A DNA stretch of 36,599 bases from the NCBI RefSeq assembly GCF_002422095.1, contig NZ_DITB01000077.1, positions 1-36,599 on the forward strand. The letters run 5' to 3'. The DNA is from Flavobacterium sp. UBA6195. GTDB taxonomy: Bacteria > Bacteroidota > Bacteroidia > Flavobacteriales > Flavobacteriaceae. The translations under genes were made by a program, and so were the position numbers. Shown here one piece after another: positions 16,015-23,368 of the stretch; the first letter of the stretch is position 1, and each line of letters starts with the position of its first letter. The notes below the pieces were generated by a model. That model was given only the letters and a program-made list of their open reading frames with translations. It searched no databases and was not told the DNA's origin.

Positions 16015-17263
16015 AAAAGACCCATTTTCATCTTTACGAATTCCCGAATTTCGCTGGTTTTTAGCCATGCGATTGTTTATTGTTTTGGCTTGGTCGATGC
16101 AATTTGTATTGATTGAGTGGGAAGTGTATCGCCTCACAAAAGACCCGCTATCATTGGGGTTAATTGGGTTGATGGAAATCATTCCAGCCATAAGTATGGC
16201 GTTGTTTGCCGGACATATTGTAGATCAGAATGAGAAGAAAGGCTTGTTAATCAAATGTTTTTCTGGATTAGCAACAATTAGTGCTTTGATGTGTTTGTTA
16301 GTGCATCCGAATTTTATCGATTCTTTTTCAAAAAATACCATTTTGTACGGAATTTACGCTCTAGTTTTTGTGGGCGGAATCATTCGTGCTTTTCTAATTC
16401 CGTCTGTTTTTAGTTTATTAGGGTTAATTATTCCTAAAAAAGAACAGCCAAACGCAGCGACATGGAGTAGTTCTACTTGGCAAGTGGCGGCTGTAATTGG
16501 ACCAGCTTTGGCGGGATTTGCAATTGGTTGGGTTGGCGTTTTTTGGTCGTTGGTTTTTGTGGTTTTTTGTGTGATTATGGCTTTAATCGTATTGACACAA
16601 ATTGAAAGAAAACCGATTTTAAATCCAAAATTAGGTGAACCTATTTTCAAAAGTTTGAAAGAAGGATTGTCTTTTGTATTTAGTTCAAAACCTATTTTGA
16701 ATGCTATTTCTTTAGATATGTTTGCGGTTTTGTTTGGTGGAGCCGTTGCATTGTTACCGATTTTTGCGCAAGATGTTTTAAAAGTAGGTTCGGAAGGATT
16801 TGGAATTTTAAGAGCAGCACCAGCTATTGGTGGATTAATTACCATGTTGATTTCAACTTCAATTCCGTTACATCAAAAAGCAGGTAAAAAGTTATTATTA
16901 GCTGTTTTCGGATTTGGAATTTGTATTATTGTTTTTGGTTTATCGACTAACTTTTGGTTATCCGTAGTAGCTTTATTTTTGAGTGGAGTAACTGATGGAA
17001 TTTCAGTAGTAATTCGGCAAACCATTCTTCAAATTTACACACCTGATCACATGCGTGGACGCGTTTCTTCTGTGAATTCAATTTTCGTAGGTTCTTCAAA
17101 TGAATTAGGTGCTTTTGAAAGTGGATTGGCTTCCAAAATTATGGGAGTAGTTCCAGCTGTTGTTTTTGGTGGCATGATGACTTTAGGAATTGTGGGAGTT
17201 ACTGCTGTAGCCTCACCAAAATTCAGAGAATTGGATATCGAAAAAGATTTGGAAACGATTTAA
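16007..17263 (+). CDS. MFS transporter (EntS/MFS_3-like)
   Basis: 418 residues with about 12 hydrophobic segments, inner membrane. The N-terminal half has the loop GHIVDQNEKKGLL (motif A position) and the middle RAFLIPSVFSLLGLIIPKKEQPNAATWSSSTWQVAAVIGPALAGF, shown here in pieces typical of MFS_3 exporters related to enterobactin exporter EntS. Substrate unknown. The start MAKKDPFSSLRIPEFRWF at 16007 overlaps the recJ stop by 8 bp; the upstream in-frame start at 15989 would extend into recJ and is less likely. The 3' end overlaps the convergent lpxH-like gene by 4 bp with no terminator between. Confidence 0.88.
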   Translation: MAKKDPFSSLRIPEFRWFLAMRLFIVLAWSMQFVLIEWEVYRLTKDPLSLGLIGLMEIIPAISMALFAGHIVDQNEKKGLLIKCFSGLATISALMCLLVHPNFIDSFSKNTILYGIYALVFVGGIIRAFLIPSVFSLLGLIIPKKEQPNAATWSSSTWQVAAVIGPALAGFAIGWVGVFWSLVFVVFCVIMALIVLTQIERKPILNPKLGEPIFKSLKEGLSFVFSSKPILNAISLDMFAVLFGGAVALLPIFAQDVLKVGSEGFGILRAAPAIGGLITMLISTSIPLHQKAGKKLLLAVFGFGICIIVFGLSTNFWLSVVALFLSGVTDGISVVIRQTILQIYTPDHMRGRVSSVNSIFVGSSNELGAFESGLASKIMGVVPAVVFGGMMTLGIVGVTAVASPKFRELDIEKDLETI

Positions 17264-18033
17264 TTTTTAAATTCTTTTAATTCCATTTTTTCGCCATCAA
17301 AAACGCCATAGGTGAAATACCCAATCCAATCGCCTAAGTTGATGTATTTCGAATTTTCGGTTAATTCAATTTCTAAAGGTAAATGACGGTGGCCAAAAAC
17401 AAAGTAATTGTACTCTTTAGTTTCTAACTTTCGTTTACAATATTGAACCAACCATTCATTATCTTCTCCTAAATATTTTACATCTTCTACGCCTGAAATC
17501 AGTTTGTTTTTCACCGATAAATATTGGGCTAATTTCACACCAATATCAGGATGTAACCAACGAAATAACCATTTTGAAAACGGATTGGTGAAGACTTTTT
17601 TCATTCGTTTGTAACCCATATCACCTGGTCCTTTTCCATCGCCGTGACCAATTAAGAATGTTTTTCCGTTAAATGTGAATTCTTGATTATCGTGATAAAC
17701 AGGTATGTTTAACTCTTTTTGAAAATAATCACTCATCCATAAGTCGTGATTCCCAACGAAGAAATAAATTGGAATACCAGAGTCTTTAATTTCGGCTAAT
17801 TTCCCCAAAACTCTAACGAATCCTTTTGGGACAACGGTTTTGTATTCAAACCAAAAATCGAATAAATCGCCAAGTAAAAAGATAGCATCTGCATCTTGCT
17901 TAACTACATCTAACCATTGGATGAATTTTTGTTCTCTTGGAAAACTTAATTCTGGTGTTGGAGCGCCAAAGTGTTGATCGGAGGCGAAGTAGATTTTTCT
18001 TGTTGCTTTCAATTTTTCGAATAGTTTTAACAA
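17260..18033 (-). CDS. lpxH: UDP-2,3-diacylglucosamine diphosphatase, LpxH-like
   Basis: 257 residues. Calcineurin-type metallophosphoesterase that splits UDP-2,3-diacylglucosamine to lipid X in lipid A synthesis. Metal ligands are visible: Asp19 and His21 (FASDQHFG), Asp56 (LLGDLFDFWFE), Asn95-His96 (VGNHDLW), the His of IGHGDGKGPGD, and FGHRHLPLE near the C-terminus. The LFDFWFEY insertion marks the LpxH group rather than general phosphodiesterases. Last gene of an rbfA - permease - lpxH operon, 13 bp after the permease. Confidence 0.88.
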   Translation of the reverse strand: MLKLFEKLKATRKIYFASDQHFGAPTPELSFPREQKFIQWLDVVKQDADAIFLLGDLFDFWFEYKTVVPKGFVRVLGKLAEIKDSGIPIYFFVGNHDLWMSDYFQKELNIPVYHDNQEFTFNGKTFLIGHGDGKGPGDMGYKRMKKVFTNPFSKWLFRWLHPDIGVKLAQYLSVKNKLISGVEDVKYLGEDNEWLVQYCKRKLETKEYNYFVFGHRHLPLEIELTENSKYINLGDWIGYFTYGVFDGEKMELKEFKN

Positions 18034-18046
18034 AAATACATAAAAA

Positions 18047-19246
18047 TTACGAAAGAATTTTTTTATTCACCGTTCCAGAGGCAATCCAAGAAGATATTAT
18101 ACCTAAAATAGCTATTGTCATAATAACAATTAAGATGTTTTGCCATTCAAAAAGAACAGGATAAGGCATGCTAGGTGTAATCATAATAAAAGCAAAGTGT
18201 TGCTGAAGTAAAATTATAGCAATTGCTAATGATAACCCTAATATTAATCCAAATATGGTGATGAGAATTCCTTGTGTAAAAAAAATGGAACGGATTGAAG
18301 TCTGAGTTAGCCCTAAGTTGTATAAGGTTTTAAGATTTTCTCTTTTATCAATTATAATCATTACGATAGCTCCAGCTAAACAAAATAATGTTAGAATTAC
18401 AACTAACGTGCTAAATAAATAAATGAACAGATTTTCAGATTGAAGCATCTTGTAAAGTGAATCGTTTAGCTGAGTTCTGTTTTTTATTTTTATAGAATTA
18501 CCAAAAATAGAGTTAAGTTCTTCTCTGGCTTTATTTTCGTCTGCATTAGGTTTTAACTTTATTTCAAGATTTGTGATCTCGTTATTTTTCATAGTCAAAA
18601 AATGTTGGGCTAGTCCAATAGAACAAAAAACAAATTTACCATCTAATTCTTCATTGATAGAGTAAATGCCCGAGGGGAATAGTAAAGTTTTATTAAAAGC
18701 TTCGCTTGGATTTTCAATATCTCCTTTTCCAGGTTTTGGAACGTAGGCTTCTAATGCGTTATTATAGTCAAATAAACCTAAACCTAATTTTCTGCTTATA
18801 TCAGCACCAATAACTACATTTTCAGAATTATTTTCAAACCATTCTCCTGCATATAAATGCTTATTGAAATCTGTTACTTTTACAAACTGATTATCAACAC
18901 CTTTAATATGTGCTACTAACTCTTTGTTGTCGTACATAAAGTAAACACGTTCTTCAATTATTTTGGAAAAAGAAGCAATGTATTTGCTTTTATGTAATAA
19001 TTCTTCTTGTTTATGATTTACAGAAAAAGTTTTGCCTGAATTAGTTTCTACTCGTAAATCAGGATCAGAAACATTTGCAAAGTTTAAACTAAATTCTTTC
19101 AATCCACTAAAAACAGATAAAAAGACAAATAAGGCCATAGTGCTTGCAATGATGCCTACTGAAGCAATACCGGTTATGATATTAATTGCTTTGTTTTTAC
19201 TAAAACTTATAGCATAACGCTTAGCTATGTAGAAGGAAAGTTTCAA
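18047..19246 (-). CDS. ABC transporter permease, FtsX/LolC-LolE-like
   Basis: 399 residues. Inner-membrane permease with the MacB/FtsX layout: TM1 (about 22-48; NIITGIASVGIIASTMALFVFL), a large periplasmic domain (about 50-270), then three TM segments near 275-300, 320-345 and 365-392. The start LSFYIAKRYAISFSKNKAINIITGIASVG is typical of LolC/LolE, which release lipoproteins from the inner membrane for transport to the outer membrane. Its ATPase (LolD) is not in this window. It starts 1 bp after the rbfA stop and is followed by lpxH, so outer-membrane building genes are expressed together with a ribosome factor. Confidence 0.85.
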   Translation of the reverse strand: MKLSFYIAKRYAISFSKNKAINIITGIASVGIIASTMALFVFLSVFSGLKEFSLNFANVSDPDLRVETNSGKTFSVNHKQEELLHKSKYIASFSKIIEERVYFMYDNKELVAHIKGVDNQFVKVTDFNKHLYAGEWFENNSENVVIGADISRKLGLGLFDYNNALEAYVPKPGKGDIENPSEAFNKTLLFPSGIYSINEELDGKFVFCSIGLAQHFLTMKNNEITNLEIKLKPNADENKAREELNSIFGNSIKIKNRTQLNDSLYKMLQSENLFIYLFSTLVVILTLFCLAGAIVMIIIDKRENLKTLYNLGLTQTSIRSIFFTQGILITIFGLILGLSLAIAIILLQQHFAFIMITPSMPYPVLFEWQNILIVIMTIAILGIISSWIASGTVNKKILS

Positions 19247-19247
19247 T

Positions 19248-19640
19248 TTATGATTTCTTTCTTTTCTCTAATAAATCTCTGTTTTCAATAGGGTTTTCTT
19301 CTCCAGACAAAGCCTTGTCGATTTTTTCAATATAATCTAAACTATCGTCAATATAGAAAATTAAACTAGGAACTTTACGTAATTGATTTTTTACACGTTG
19401 TGCTAAATCGTGTTTGATAAGCGGAGAGTTACTTTTAATAGCAGCTAAAATTTCGGGAGCTTTTTCTGTTGGGAAAATACTCAAATGTATTTTTGCAATG
19501 GACAAATCTGAGGTTACATTCACTTTTGAAACCGAAATTACTAAATTATTGATGTTATTTTTACGGATTTCACCTTGTAAAATTGATACTAAATCATTTT
19601 GTAAAAGCGCTCCTATTTTTTTTTGTCTATTTGTTTCCAT
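19248..19640 (-). CDS. rbfA: Ribosome-binding factor A
   Basis: 130 residues. KH-type protein that binds the 30S subunit and assists 16S rRNA 5'-end maturation. Recognisable blocks: RQKKIGALLQNDLVSILQ, ISVSKVNVTSDLSIAKIHLSIFP, and the KH region RVKNQLRKVPSLIFYIDDSLDY. The ATG at 19638-19640 gives METNRQKK; a longer reading from 19667 adds nine hydrophobic residues and is unlikely. First gene of the operon. A TATTTTTG box at 19644-19651 is too near the start to serve it; a palindromic box at 19740-19747 may be the real promoter. Confidence 0.93.
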   Translation of the reverse strand: METNRQKKIGALLQNDLVSILQGEIRKNNINNLVISVSKVNVTSDLSIAKIHLSIFPTEKAPEILAAIKSNSPLIKHDLAQRVKNQLRKVPSLIFYIDDSLDYIEKIDKALSGEENPIENRDLLEKRKKS

Positions 19641-19723
19641 GATGCAAAAATACAAAAAAATAATCAAGCAAAATTTCTTTAACTCTTCATAAAGATATTG
19701 TTTAGCCTCAGTAAGAATTTTTA

Positions 19724-19748
19724 TTAACTTTGCTTAAAACAAAGTTAA
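19724..19748. promoter_or_regulatory. Palindromic -7 boxes between rbfA and mce
   Basis: TTAACTTTG (19724-19732), 7 bp, CAAAGTTAA (19740-19748): a perfect 9-bp inverted repeat whose arms are both TAnnTTTG boxes (TAACTTTG), one on each strand. The plus box lies 22 bp before the mce ATG; the minus box lies about 100 bp before rbfA. A TTG at 19698-19700 is 24 bp from the plus box. Confidence 0.5.
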
Positions 19749-19754
19749 ATATTA

Positions 19755-20156
19755 ATGAGAAAAATTGAACATATAGGTATTGCGGTAAAAAGTTTAAAGG
19801 AATCAAATTTGCTTTTCGAGAAATTATTTGGCAATCCACCTTATAAAGAAGAGGAAGTGGTAAGTGAGGGTGTAAAAACTTCTTTTTTTATGAATGGGCC
19901 AAATAAGATAGAATTGTTAGAAGCAACAAATTCCGATAGCCCAATTGCTAAGTTTTTAGAAAAAAAGGGAGAGGGGATTCATCACATTGCTTTCGATGTC
20001 GAAAATATTACAGAAGAAATGTCACGTCTTAAACAAGAGGGTTTTGTTGTTTTGAATGAAATTCCAAAGAAAGGTGCTGACAATAAATTGGTTGCGTTTC
20101 TTCATCCAAAGGGGACAAATGGTGTTTTGATAGAACTATGTCAAGAAATTAAATAA
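19755..20156 (+). CDS. mce: Methylmalonyl-CoA epimerase
   Basis: 133 residues. Interconverts (R)- and (S)-methylmalonyl-CoA, linking propionyl-CoA metabolism with succinyl-CoA through methylmalonyl-CoA mutase. Vicinal-oxygen-chelate fold: metal ligands include His5 (KIEHIGIAV) and the second His in GEGIHHIAFDVEN, with Glu in VLIELCQE at the C-terminus. Length matches the family. The mutase genes are not in the window. It stands alone between divergent rbfA and the downstream tRNA. Confidence 0.93.
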   Translation: MRKIEHIGIAVKSLKESNLLFEKLFGNPPYKEEEVVSEGVKTSFFMNGPNKIELLEATNSDSPIAKFLEKKGEGIHHIAFDVENITEEMSRLKQEGFVVLNEIPKKGADNKLVAFLHPKGTNGVLIELCQEIK

Positions 20157-20171
20157 AGTTGTAAAAAAGAT

Positions 20172-20202
20172 TTGCGTTCCATAAAAAATAGTCTTAATAT
20201 TG
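20172..20202 (+). promoter_or_regulatory. Promoter of the tRNA gene
   Basis: TTG (20172-20174), 20-bp spacer, TAATATTG (20195-20202), one mismatch to TAnnTTTG, ending 13 bp before the tRNA. Spacing fits well. Confidence 0.55.
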
Positions 20203-20215
20203 CACCTTCAATATT

Positions 20216-20289
20216 GGTCCTATAGCTCAGTTGGTTAGAGCACCTGACTCATAATCAGGTGGTCCCTGGTTCGAGCCCAGGTGGGACCA
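20216..20289 (+). tRNA. tRNA with anticodon CAT (elongator Met or Ile2)
   Basis: Complete 74-nt cloverleaf. Acceptor arms GGTCCTA / TGGGACC; D arm GCTCAGTTGGTTAGAGC; anticodon arm CCTGA-CTCATAA-TCAGG with CAT; T arm CCTGG-TTCGAGC-CCAGG; discriminator A. CCA is not encoded. It has a normal first base pair and lacks the three G-C pairs of an initiator anticodon stem, so it is not fMet. The anticodon region ACTCATAATC is shared by elongator Met and by Ile2, whose C34 is changed to lysidine, so the amino acid cannot be fixed from this sequence alone. Confidence 0.93.
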
Positions 20290-20441
20290 CTTAAAAAAAT
20301 CATTTCAGATTGGTTTTTTAGTTTTTTGAAAATAGCTTGTTAAGTATAAAAAAAAATATCCGTCGTTTAATAAACTAGTTTGTTGCAGTTAACAAATTAT
20401 TAAGGATTACTCTTTAGTTAGTGATGTATATACATAAATTA

Positions 20442-20449
20442 TACTTTTG
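20442..20449 (+). promoter_or_regulatory. Promoter -7 box of small proline-rich protein
   Basis: TACTTTTG fits TAnnTTTG and lies 18 bp before the ATG at 20468. Confidence 0.5.
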
Positions 20450-20467
20450 CCCCCAATTAGAATAAAT

Positions 20468-20668
20468 ATGAATAAAATTATAGCGATTATTGTAGTACTT
20501 TTTGGTATTCATAGTATCTTTGCTGCAGGAACTAATCCTCCTCCTCCTACACCGCCACCTCCTCCAGGGTTGCCACTAGATAGTATGGCTATAATACTTT
20601 TTTTTCTAGCATTGGTTTTAGGATTCTATTCTTTGAAAAAATATATTTTTATAAAAAAAGGCTCTTAA
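20468..20668 (+). CDS. Small proline-rich membrane protein, PID-CTERM-like
   Basis: 66 residues. Signal peptide MNKIIAIIVVLFGIHSIFA, then a proline-rich spacer TNPPPPTPPPPPGLPLDS, one membrane segment MAIILFFLALVLGFYSL and a basic tail KKYIFIKKGS. The order Pro-rich, PGLP[IL]D, TM, basic tail matches small Flavobacteriia proteins described as carrying a PID-CTERM sorting-like region; here the motif reads PLD. Role unknown; a substrate of an envelope sorting or cleavage system is inference. A longer start at 20447 would place the -7 box inside the gene and is rejected. The stop codon lies in the loop of the following terminator. Confidence 0.7.
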   Translation: MNKIIAIIVVLFGIHSIFAAGTNPPPPTPPPPPGLPLDSMAIILFFLALVLGFYSLKKYIFIKKGS

Positions 20669-20684
20669 TTGGAGCCTTTTTTAT
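20653..20684. terminator. Bidirectional terminator between small protein and riboflavin synthase
   Basis: Stem AAAAAGGCTC / GAGCCTTTTT around a loop that holds the plus-strand stop codon. A-run on the left and T-run on the right serve both convergent genes; it reaches the riboflavin synthase stop at 20681. Confidence 0.8.
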
Positions 20685-21271
20685 TTTCTTAAATCATTCA
20701 GTCTATTTACATATTTTCCAATTACATCAAATTCTAAATTCACTATGGTTCCAACTTCGAATCTATTAAAGTTGGTGTGGTCAAAAGTATAAGGAATTAT
20801 TGCTACACTGAAAGAGTTTAGTCCAGAATTCACCGCAGTTAAACTGGTTCCGTTTACGGTAATTGAACCTTTTTCTATAGTGATGTTGTTTAGAGAAGCG
20901 TCATATTCGAAAGTAAAAACCCAACTTCCATTGGCTTCTTTAATATTTGTGCAAATTCCTGTTTGGTCAACATGTCCTTGAACAATGTGTCCGTCAAGTC
21001 TGTCTCCAAGTTTCATGGCGCGTTCTAAGTTTACGATATCTCCAGCTTTCCAAGTTCCGATTGAAGTCTTATCAATCGTTTCTTTGATAGCAGTTACAGT
21101 GTAATTTTTGTTTTCGATTTTCACTACCGTTAAACAAATGCCGTTATGAGCTACACTTTGGTCAATTTTTAATTCGTGAGTAATTTCGGATTCCACCGTT
21201 ACATGTAGGTTTTCCTGATCTTTTTCGATTTCTTTTATAATTCCGAGGGTTTCTATAATTCCGGTAAACAT
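20681..21271 (-). CDS. ribE: Riboflavin synthase, alpha subunit
   Basis: 196 residues. Dismutates two 6,7-dimethyl-8-ribityllumazines to riboflavin. Two tandem lumazine-binding repeats: the first begins MFTGIIETLG and contains NGICLTVV; the second contains GHIVQGHVDQTG and NGTSLTAVNSG. The start at 21271 gives the conserved N-terminus and family length; an open frame runs upstream to 21514 but that part overlaps pdxA and is a shadow. Divergent from pdxA, so riboflavin and PLP synthesis genes share a 58-bp control region. Confidence 0.95.
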   Translation of the reverse strand: MFTGIIETLGIIKEIEKDQENLHVTVESEITHELKIDQSVAHNGICLTVVKIENKNYTVTAIKETIDKTSIGTWKAGDIVNLERAMKLGDRLDGHIVQGHVDQTGICTNIKEANGSWVFTFEYDASLNNITIEKGSITVNGTSLTAVNSGLNSFSVAIIPYTFDHTNFNRFEVGTIVNLEFDVIGKYVNRLNDLRK

Positions 21272-21288
21272 AACTGATTTAATTTTAC

Positions 21289-21296
21289 TAAATTTG
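21289..21296 (+). promoter_or_regulatory. Promoter -7 box of pdxA
   Basis: TAAATTTG fits TAnnTTTG and lies 33 bp before the pdxA ATG. No clear TTG at usual spacing. Confidence 0.45.
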
Positions 21297-21329
21297 CACA
21301 TCAAAAGTAAGCAATAAATCACATTTGTT

Positions 21330-22379
21330 ATGGTTAAAAAAGCAGAAAATATAATTGTTGGAATTTCAATTGGAGATTTAAATGGTATTGGAAGCGAAGT
21401 TATTTTGAAAACATTTGAAGATAACCGAATGTTAGAATTATGTACGCCAGTAATTTTTGCAAATGCTAAGATTGTTTCTTTTTTGAGAAAAGAATTGAAT
21501 ATCGATATTGCCATTCACGGAATTGATAAATTAGATCAGTTGGTTGTTGGAAAACTTAATGTGCTTAATGTTTGGCGTGAAGGAGTAAACTTAGAGTTAG
21601 GAAAAAATGATGATGTAGTAGGAAGTTACGCTATAAAATCATTCGTTGCGGCTACTAAAGCTTTAAAAGAAGGTTTCGTGGATGTTTTAGTAACTGCTCC
21701 TATTAACAAATATAATGTTCAATCTGAAGAATTTAAATTTCCTGGACATACCGATTATTTGGATAAAGAGTTGGAAGGAGATGCTTTAATGTTAATGGTA
21801 TACGATGATTTACGTGTTGGTTTACTTACCGATCATGTTCCCGTAAATGAAGTGGCAAAACATTTGAATGAGAAATTGATTTCGAGTAAAATCAAAACAA
21901 TCATCCAAACGTTAAAGCAAGATTTTGAAATTGAAAAACCAAAAGTGGCAGTTTTAGGATTGAATCCACATTCTGGTGATAATGGTGTAATTGGTCAAGA
22001 AGAAGAAAAAATCATCAAACCTGCATTGAAAAAATTATTTGAAGCTGGAAATATGGTTTTTGGACCTTTTTCGGCAGATGGATTTTTTGGTTCGGCACAA
22101 TATGAAAAATATGATGCAGTAATTGCAACATATCACGATCAAGGATTAATTCCGTTCAAAACCTTGTCGTTTGGCAATGGAGTAAATTATACGGCTGGAT
22201 TAAATAAAATTAGAACTTCTCCCGATCACGGAACTGCTTATGAAATTGCAGGCAAAGGAGTGGCTAATCACGAGTCATTTAAAGAGGCAGTTTATTTAGC
22301 GATTGATATTTTTAAGAAAAGAAATGACTATCAAGAGCTGATAAAGAACCCTTTAAAAACAAAAGAAAAACAGTTATAA
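21330..22379 (+). CDS. pdxA: 4-hydroxythreonine-4-phosphate dehydrogenase
   Basis: 349 residues. NAD-dependent oxidation of 4-phosphohydroxy-L-threonine in the DXP-dependent pyridoxal phosphate pathway. Start IIVGISIGDLNGIGSEV is the family signature; metal ligands appear as His in PGHTDYL, LNPHSGDNG and TYHDQGLIPFK, followed by FGNGVNYTAGL and SPDHGTAYEIAGKG. PLP is also the cofactor of the racemase half of the MurF-Alr fusion upstream. A standard promoter for the next operon follows, so pdxA probably ends separately. Confidence 0.95.
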   Translation: MVKKAENIIVGISIGDLNGIGSEVILKTFEDNRMLELCTPVIFANAKIVSFLRKELNIDIAIHGIDKLDQLVVGKLNVLNVWREGVNLELGKNDDVVGSYAIKSFVAATKALKEGFVDVLVTAPINKYNVQSEEFKFPGHTDYLDKELEGDALMLMVYDDLRVGLLTDHVPVNEVAKHLNEKLISSKIKTIIQTLKQDFEIEKPKVAVLGLNPHSGDNGVIGQEEEKIIKPALKKLFEAGNMVFGPFSADGFFGSAQYEKYDAVIATYHDQGLIPFKTLSFGNGVNYTAGLNKIRTSPDHGTAYEIAGKGVANHESFKEAVYLAIDIFKKRNDYQELIKNPLKTKEKQL

Positions 22380-22402
22380 ACAAAAAAATGTTTACAACTA
22401 GT

Positions 22403-22430
22403 TTGAATTTATAAATATTTTATATCTTTG
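22403..22430 (+). promoter_or_regulatory. Promoter of yceD-rpmF operon
   Basis: TTTG with TTG at 22403-22405, 17-bp spacer, TATCTTTG at 22423-22430: the best match to TTG-N17-23-TAnnTTTG in the window. The first ATG is 30 bp downstream. Confidence 0.7.
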
Positions 22431-22460
22431 CACACCTTTTAAAAAGGTAAAACTGTTGTT

Positions 22461-23000
22461 ATGAACAATTTAAAAGAATATTTAATTCCATTTGTGGGGT
22501 TAAAAATAGGGAAGCATCAGTTTGATTATCAAATAGATAATACGTTCTTTAAAAACTTTGATTACAACGAATTTAATGACGTTTCAGTCAAAGTAGATAT
22601 TGTTTTAGAGAAGAAAAGCACTATGCTAGAGCTTGATTTTAAACACAAAGGAACTGTAAATGTACCTTGTGATGTTTCAGGTGAAGAGTTTGATTTGCCA
22701 ATAAAAGGAAAATTAAAACTTTTAGTTAAGTTTGGAGATGCCTTTAATGATGAAAATGAGGAGTTGCTCGTTTTACCTCATGGCGAATTTCAAGTAAATG
22801 TAGCACAGTATATTTATGAGTCCATCATATTATCAGTGCCGTTACGAAGAATACATCCTGGTGTTAAAGATGGTTCGCTGTCAGATGTAATTCAAAAATT
22901 AGAATCGCTTTCTCCAAAAGAAAACAAGAAAGAAGAACAACAAAATAATGATATTGACCCTAGATGGGAGAATTTAAAAAAACTATTAACGGATAAATAA
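22461..23000 (+). CDS. YceD/DUF177 family protein
   Basis: 179 residues, cytoplasmic. YceD proteins are encoded directly before rpmF in most bacteria and are linked with 23S rRNA/ribosome accumulation. Visible: a beta-rich middle KHKGTVNVPCDVSGEEFDLPIKG and VKFGDAFNDENEELLVLPHGEFQVNVAQYIYESIILSVP in the typical order, then RRIHPG and an acidic/Lys-rich tail ending DPRWENLKKL. The spacing to rpmF is 9 bp. Identification rests on the pattern plus the neighbour. Confidence 0.88.
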   Translation: MNNLKEYLIPFVGLKIGKHQFDYQIDNTFFKNFDYNEFNDVSVKVDIVLEKKSTMLELDFKHKGTVNVPCDVSGEEFDLPIKGKLKLLVKFGDAFNDENEELLVLPHGEFQVNVAQYIYESIILSVPLRRIHPGVKDGSLSDVIQKLESLSPKENKKEEQQNNDIDPRWENLKKLLTDK

Positions 23001-23009
23001 AATAGAACA

Positions 23010-23204
23010 ATGGCACATCCTAAGAGAAGACAGTCGTCTACAAGAAGAGATAAAAGAAGAACGCATTACAAAGCAACAGTTGCTCAAATTGCTACTTGTC
23101 CTGTAACTGGTGAAGCTCACTTATACCACAGAGCTTACTGGCATGAAGGTAAAATGTACTACAGAGGTCAAGTTGTAATTGACAAAAACGAAGCTGTAGC
23201 ATAA
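23010..23204 (+). CDS. rpmF: 50S ribosomal protein L32
   Basis: 64 residues, very basic. Begins AHPKRRQSSTRRDKRRTH and contains YHRAYWHEGKMYYRGQVV. Only one Cys (CPVTGE) is present where the zinc form has four, so this is a zinc-independent L32, a form that can be kept under zinc limitation. Second gene of the yceD-rpmF operon; a strong terminator follows. Confidence 0.96.
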   Translation: MAHPKRRQSSTRRDKRRTHYKATVAQIATCPVTGEAHLYHRAYWHEGKMYYRGQVVIDKNEAVA

Positions 23205-23223
23205 TTGCTTTTAAAAAAATAGA

Positions 23224-23253
23224 GAAAACTCTCACATAGTGAGAGTTTTTTTG
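23224..23253 (+). terminator. Terminator after rpmF
   Basis: AAAACTCTCAC-ATA-GTGAGAGTTTT followed by more T: an 11-bp perfect stem with U tract, 20 bp after the rpmF stop. It separates rpmF from fabH. Confidence 0.9.
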
Positions 23254-23263
23254 TTAAGTACCC

Positions 23264-23301
23264 ATTCGTTTTAAATTAATAAAAACGAATAGGATTCGTT
23301 T
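23264..23301. promoter_or_regulatory. ATTCGTTT repeats upstream of fabH
   Basis: ATTCGTTTT (23264-23272), 9 bp, AAAACGAAT (23282-23290): a perfect inverted repeat, then a third ATTCGTTT at 23294-23301 in direct orientation. It lies 68-105 bp before the fabH ATG in a 164-bp gap that otherwise shows no gene. A binding site for a regulator of fatty-acid genes is possible but no factor is known to me. Confidence 0.4.
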
Positions 23302-23368
23302 GAAATTTTTTTTGTAATTTCCACCACTTTTTGAATCTTAAAAATTCAGAAGGAAAAATTAATCGAAG

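Noticed and set aside
19644..19651. TATTTTTG as the rbfA promoter
   Set aside because: It ends only 3 bp before the ATG, so transcription would begin inside the gene; TAnnTTTG occurs by chance in AT-rich DNA.
21272..21514. N-terminal extension of riboflavin synthase
   Set aside because: It overlaps pdxA on the other strand and precedes the invariant MFTGII start.
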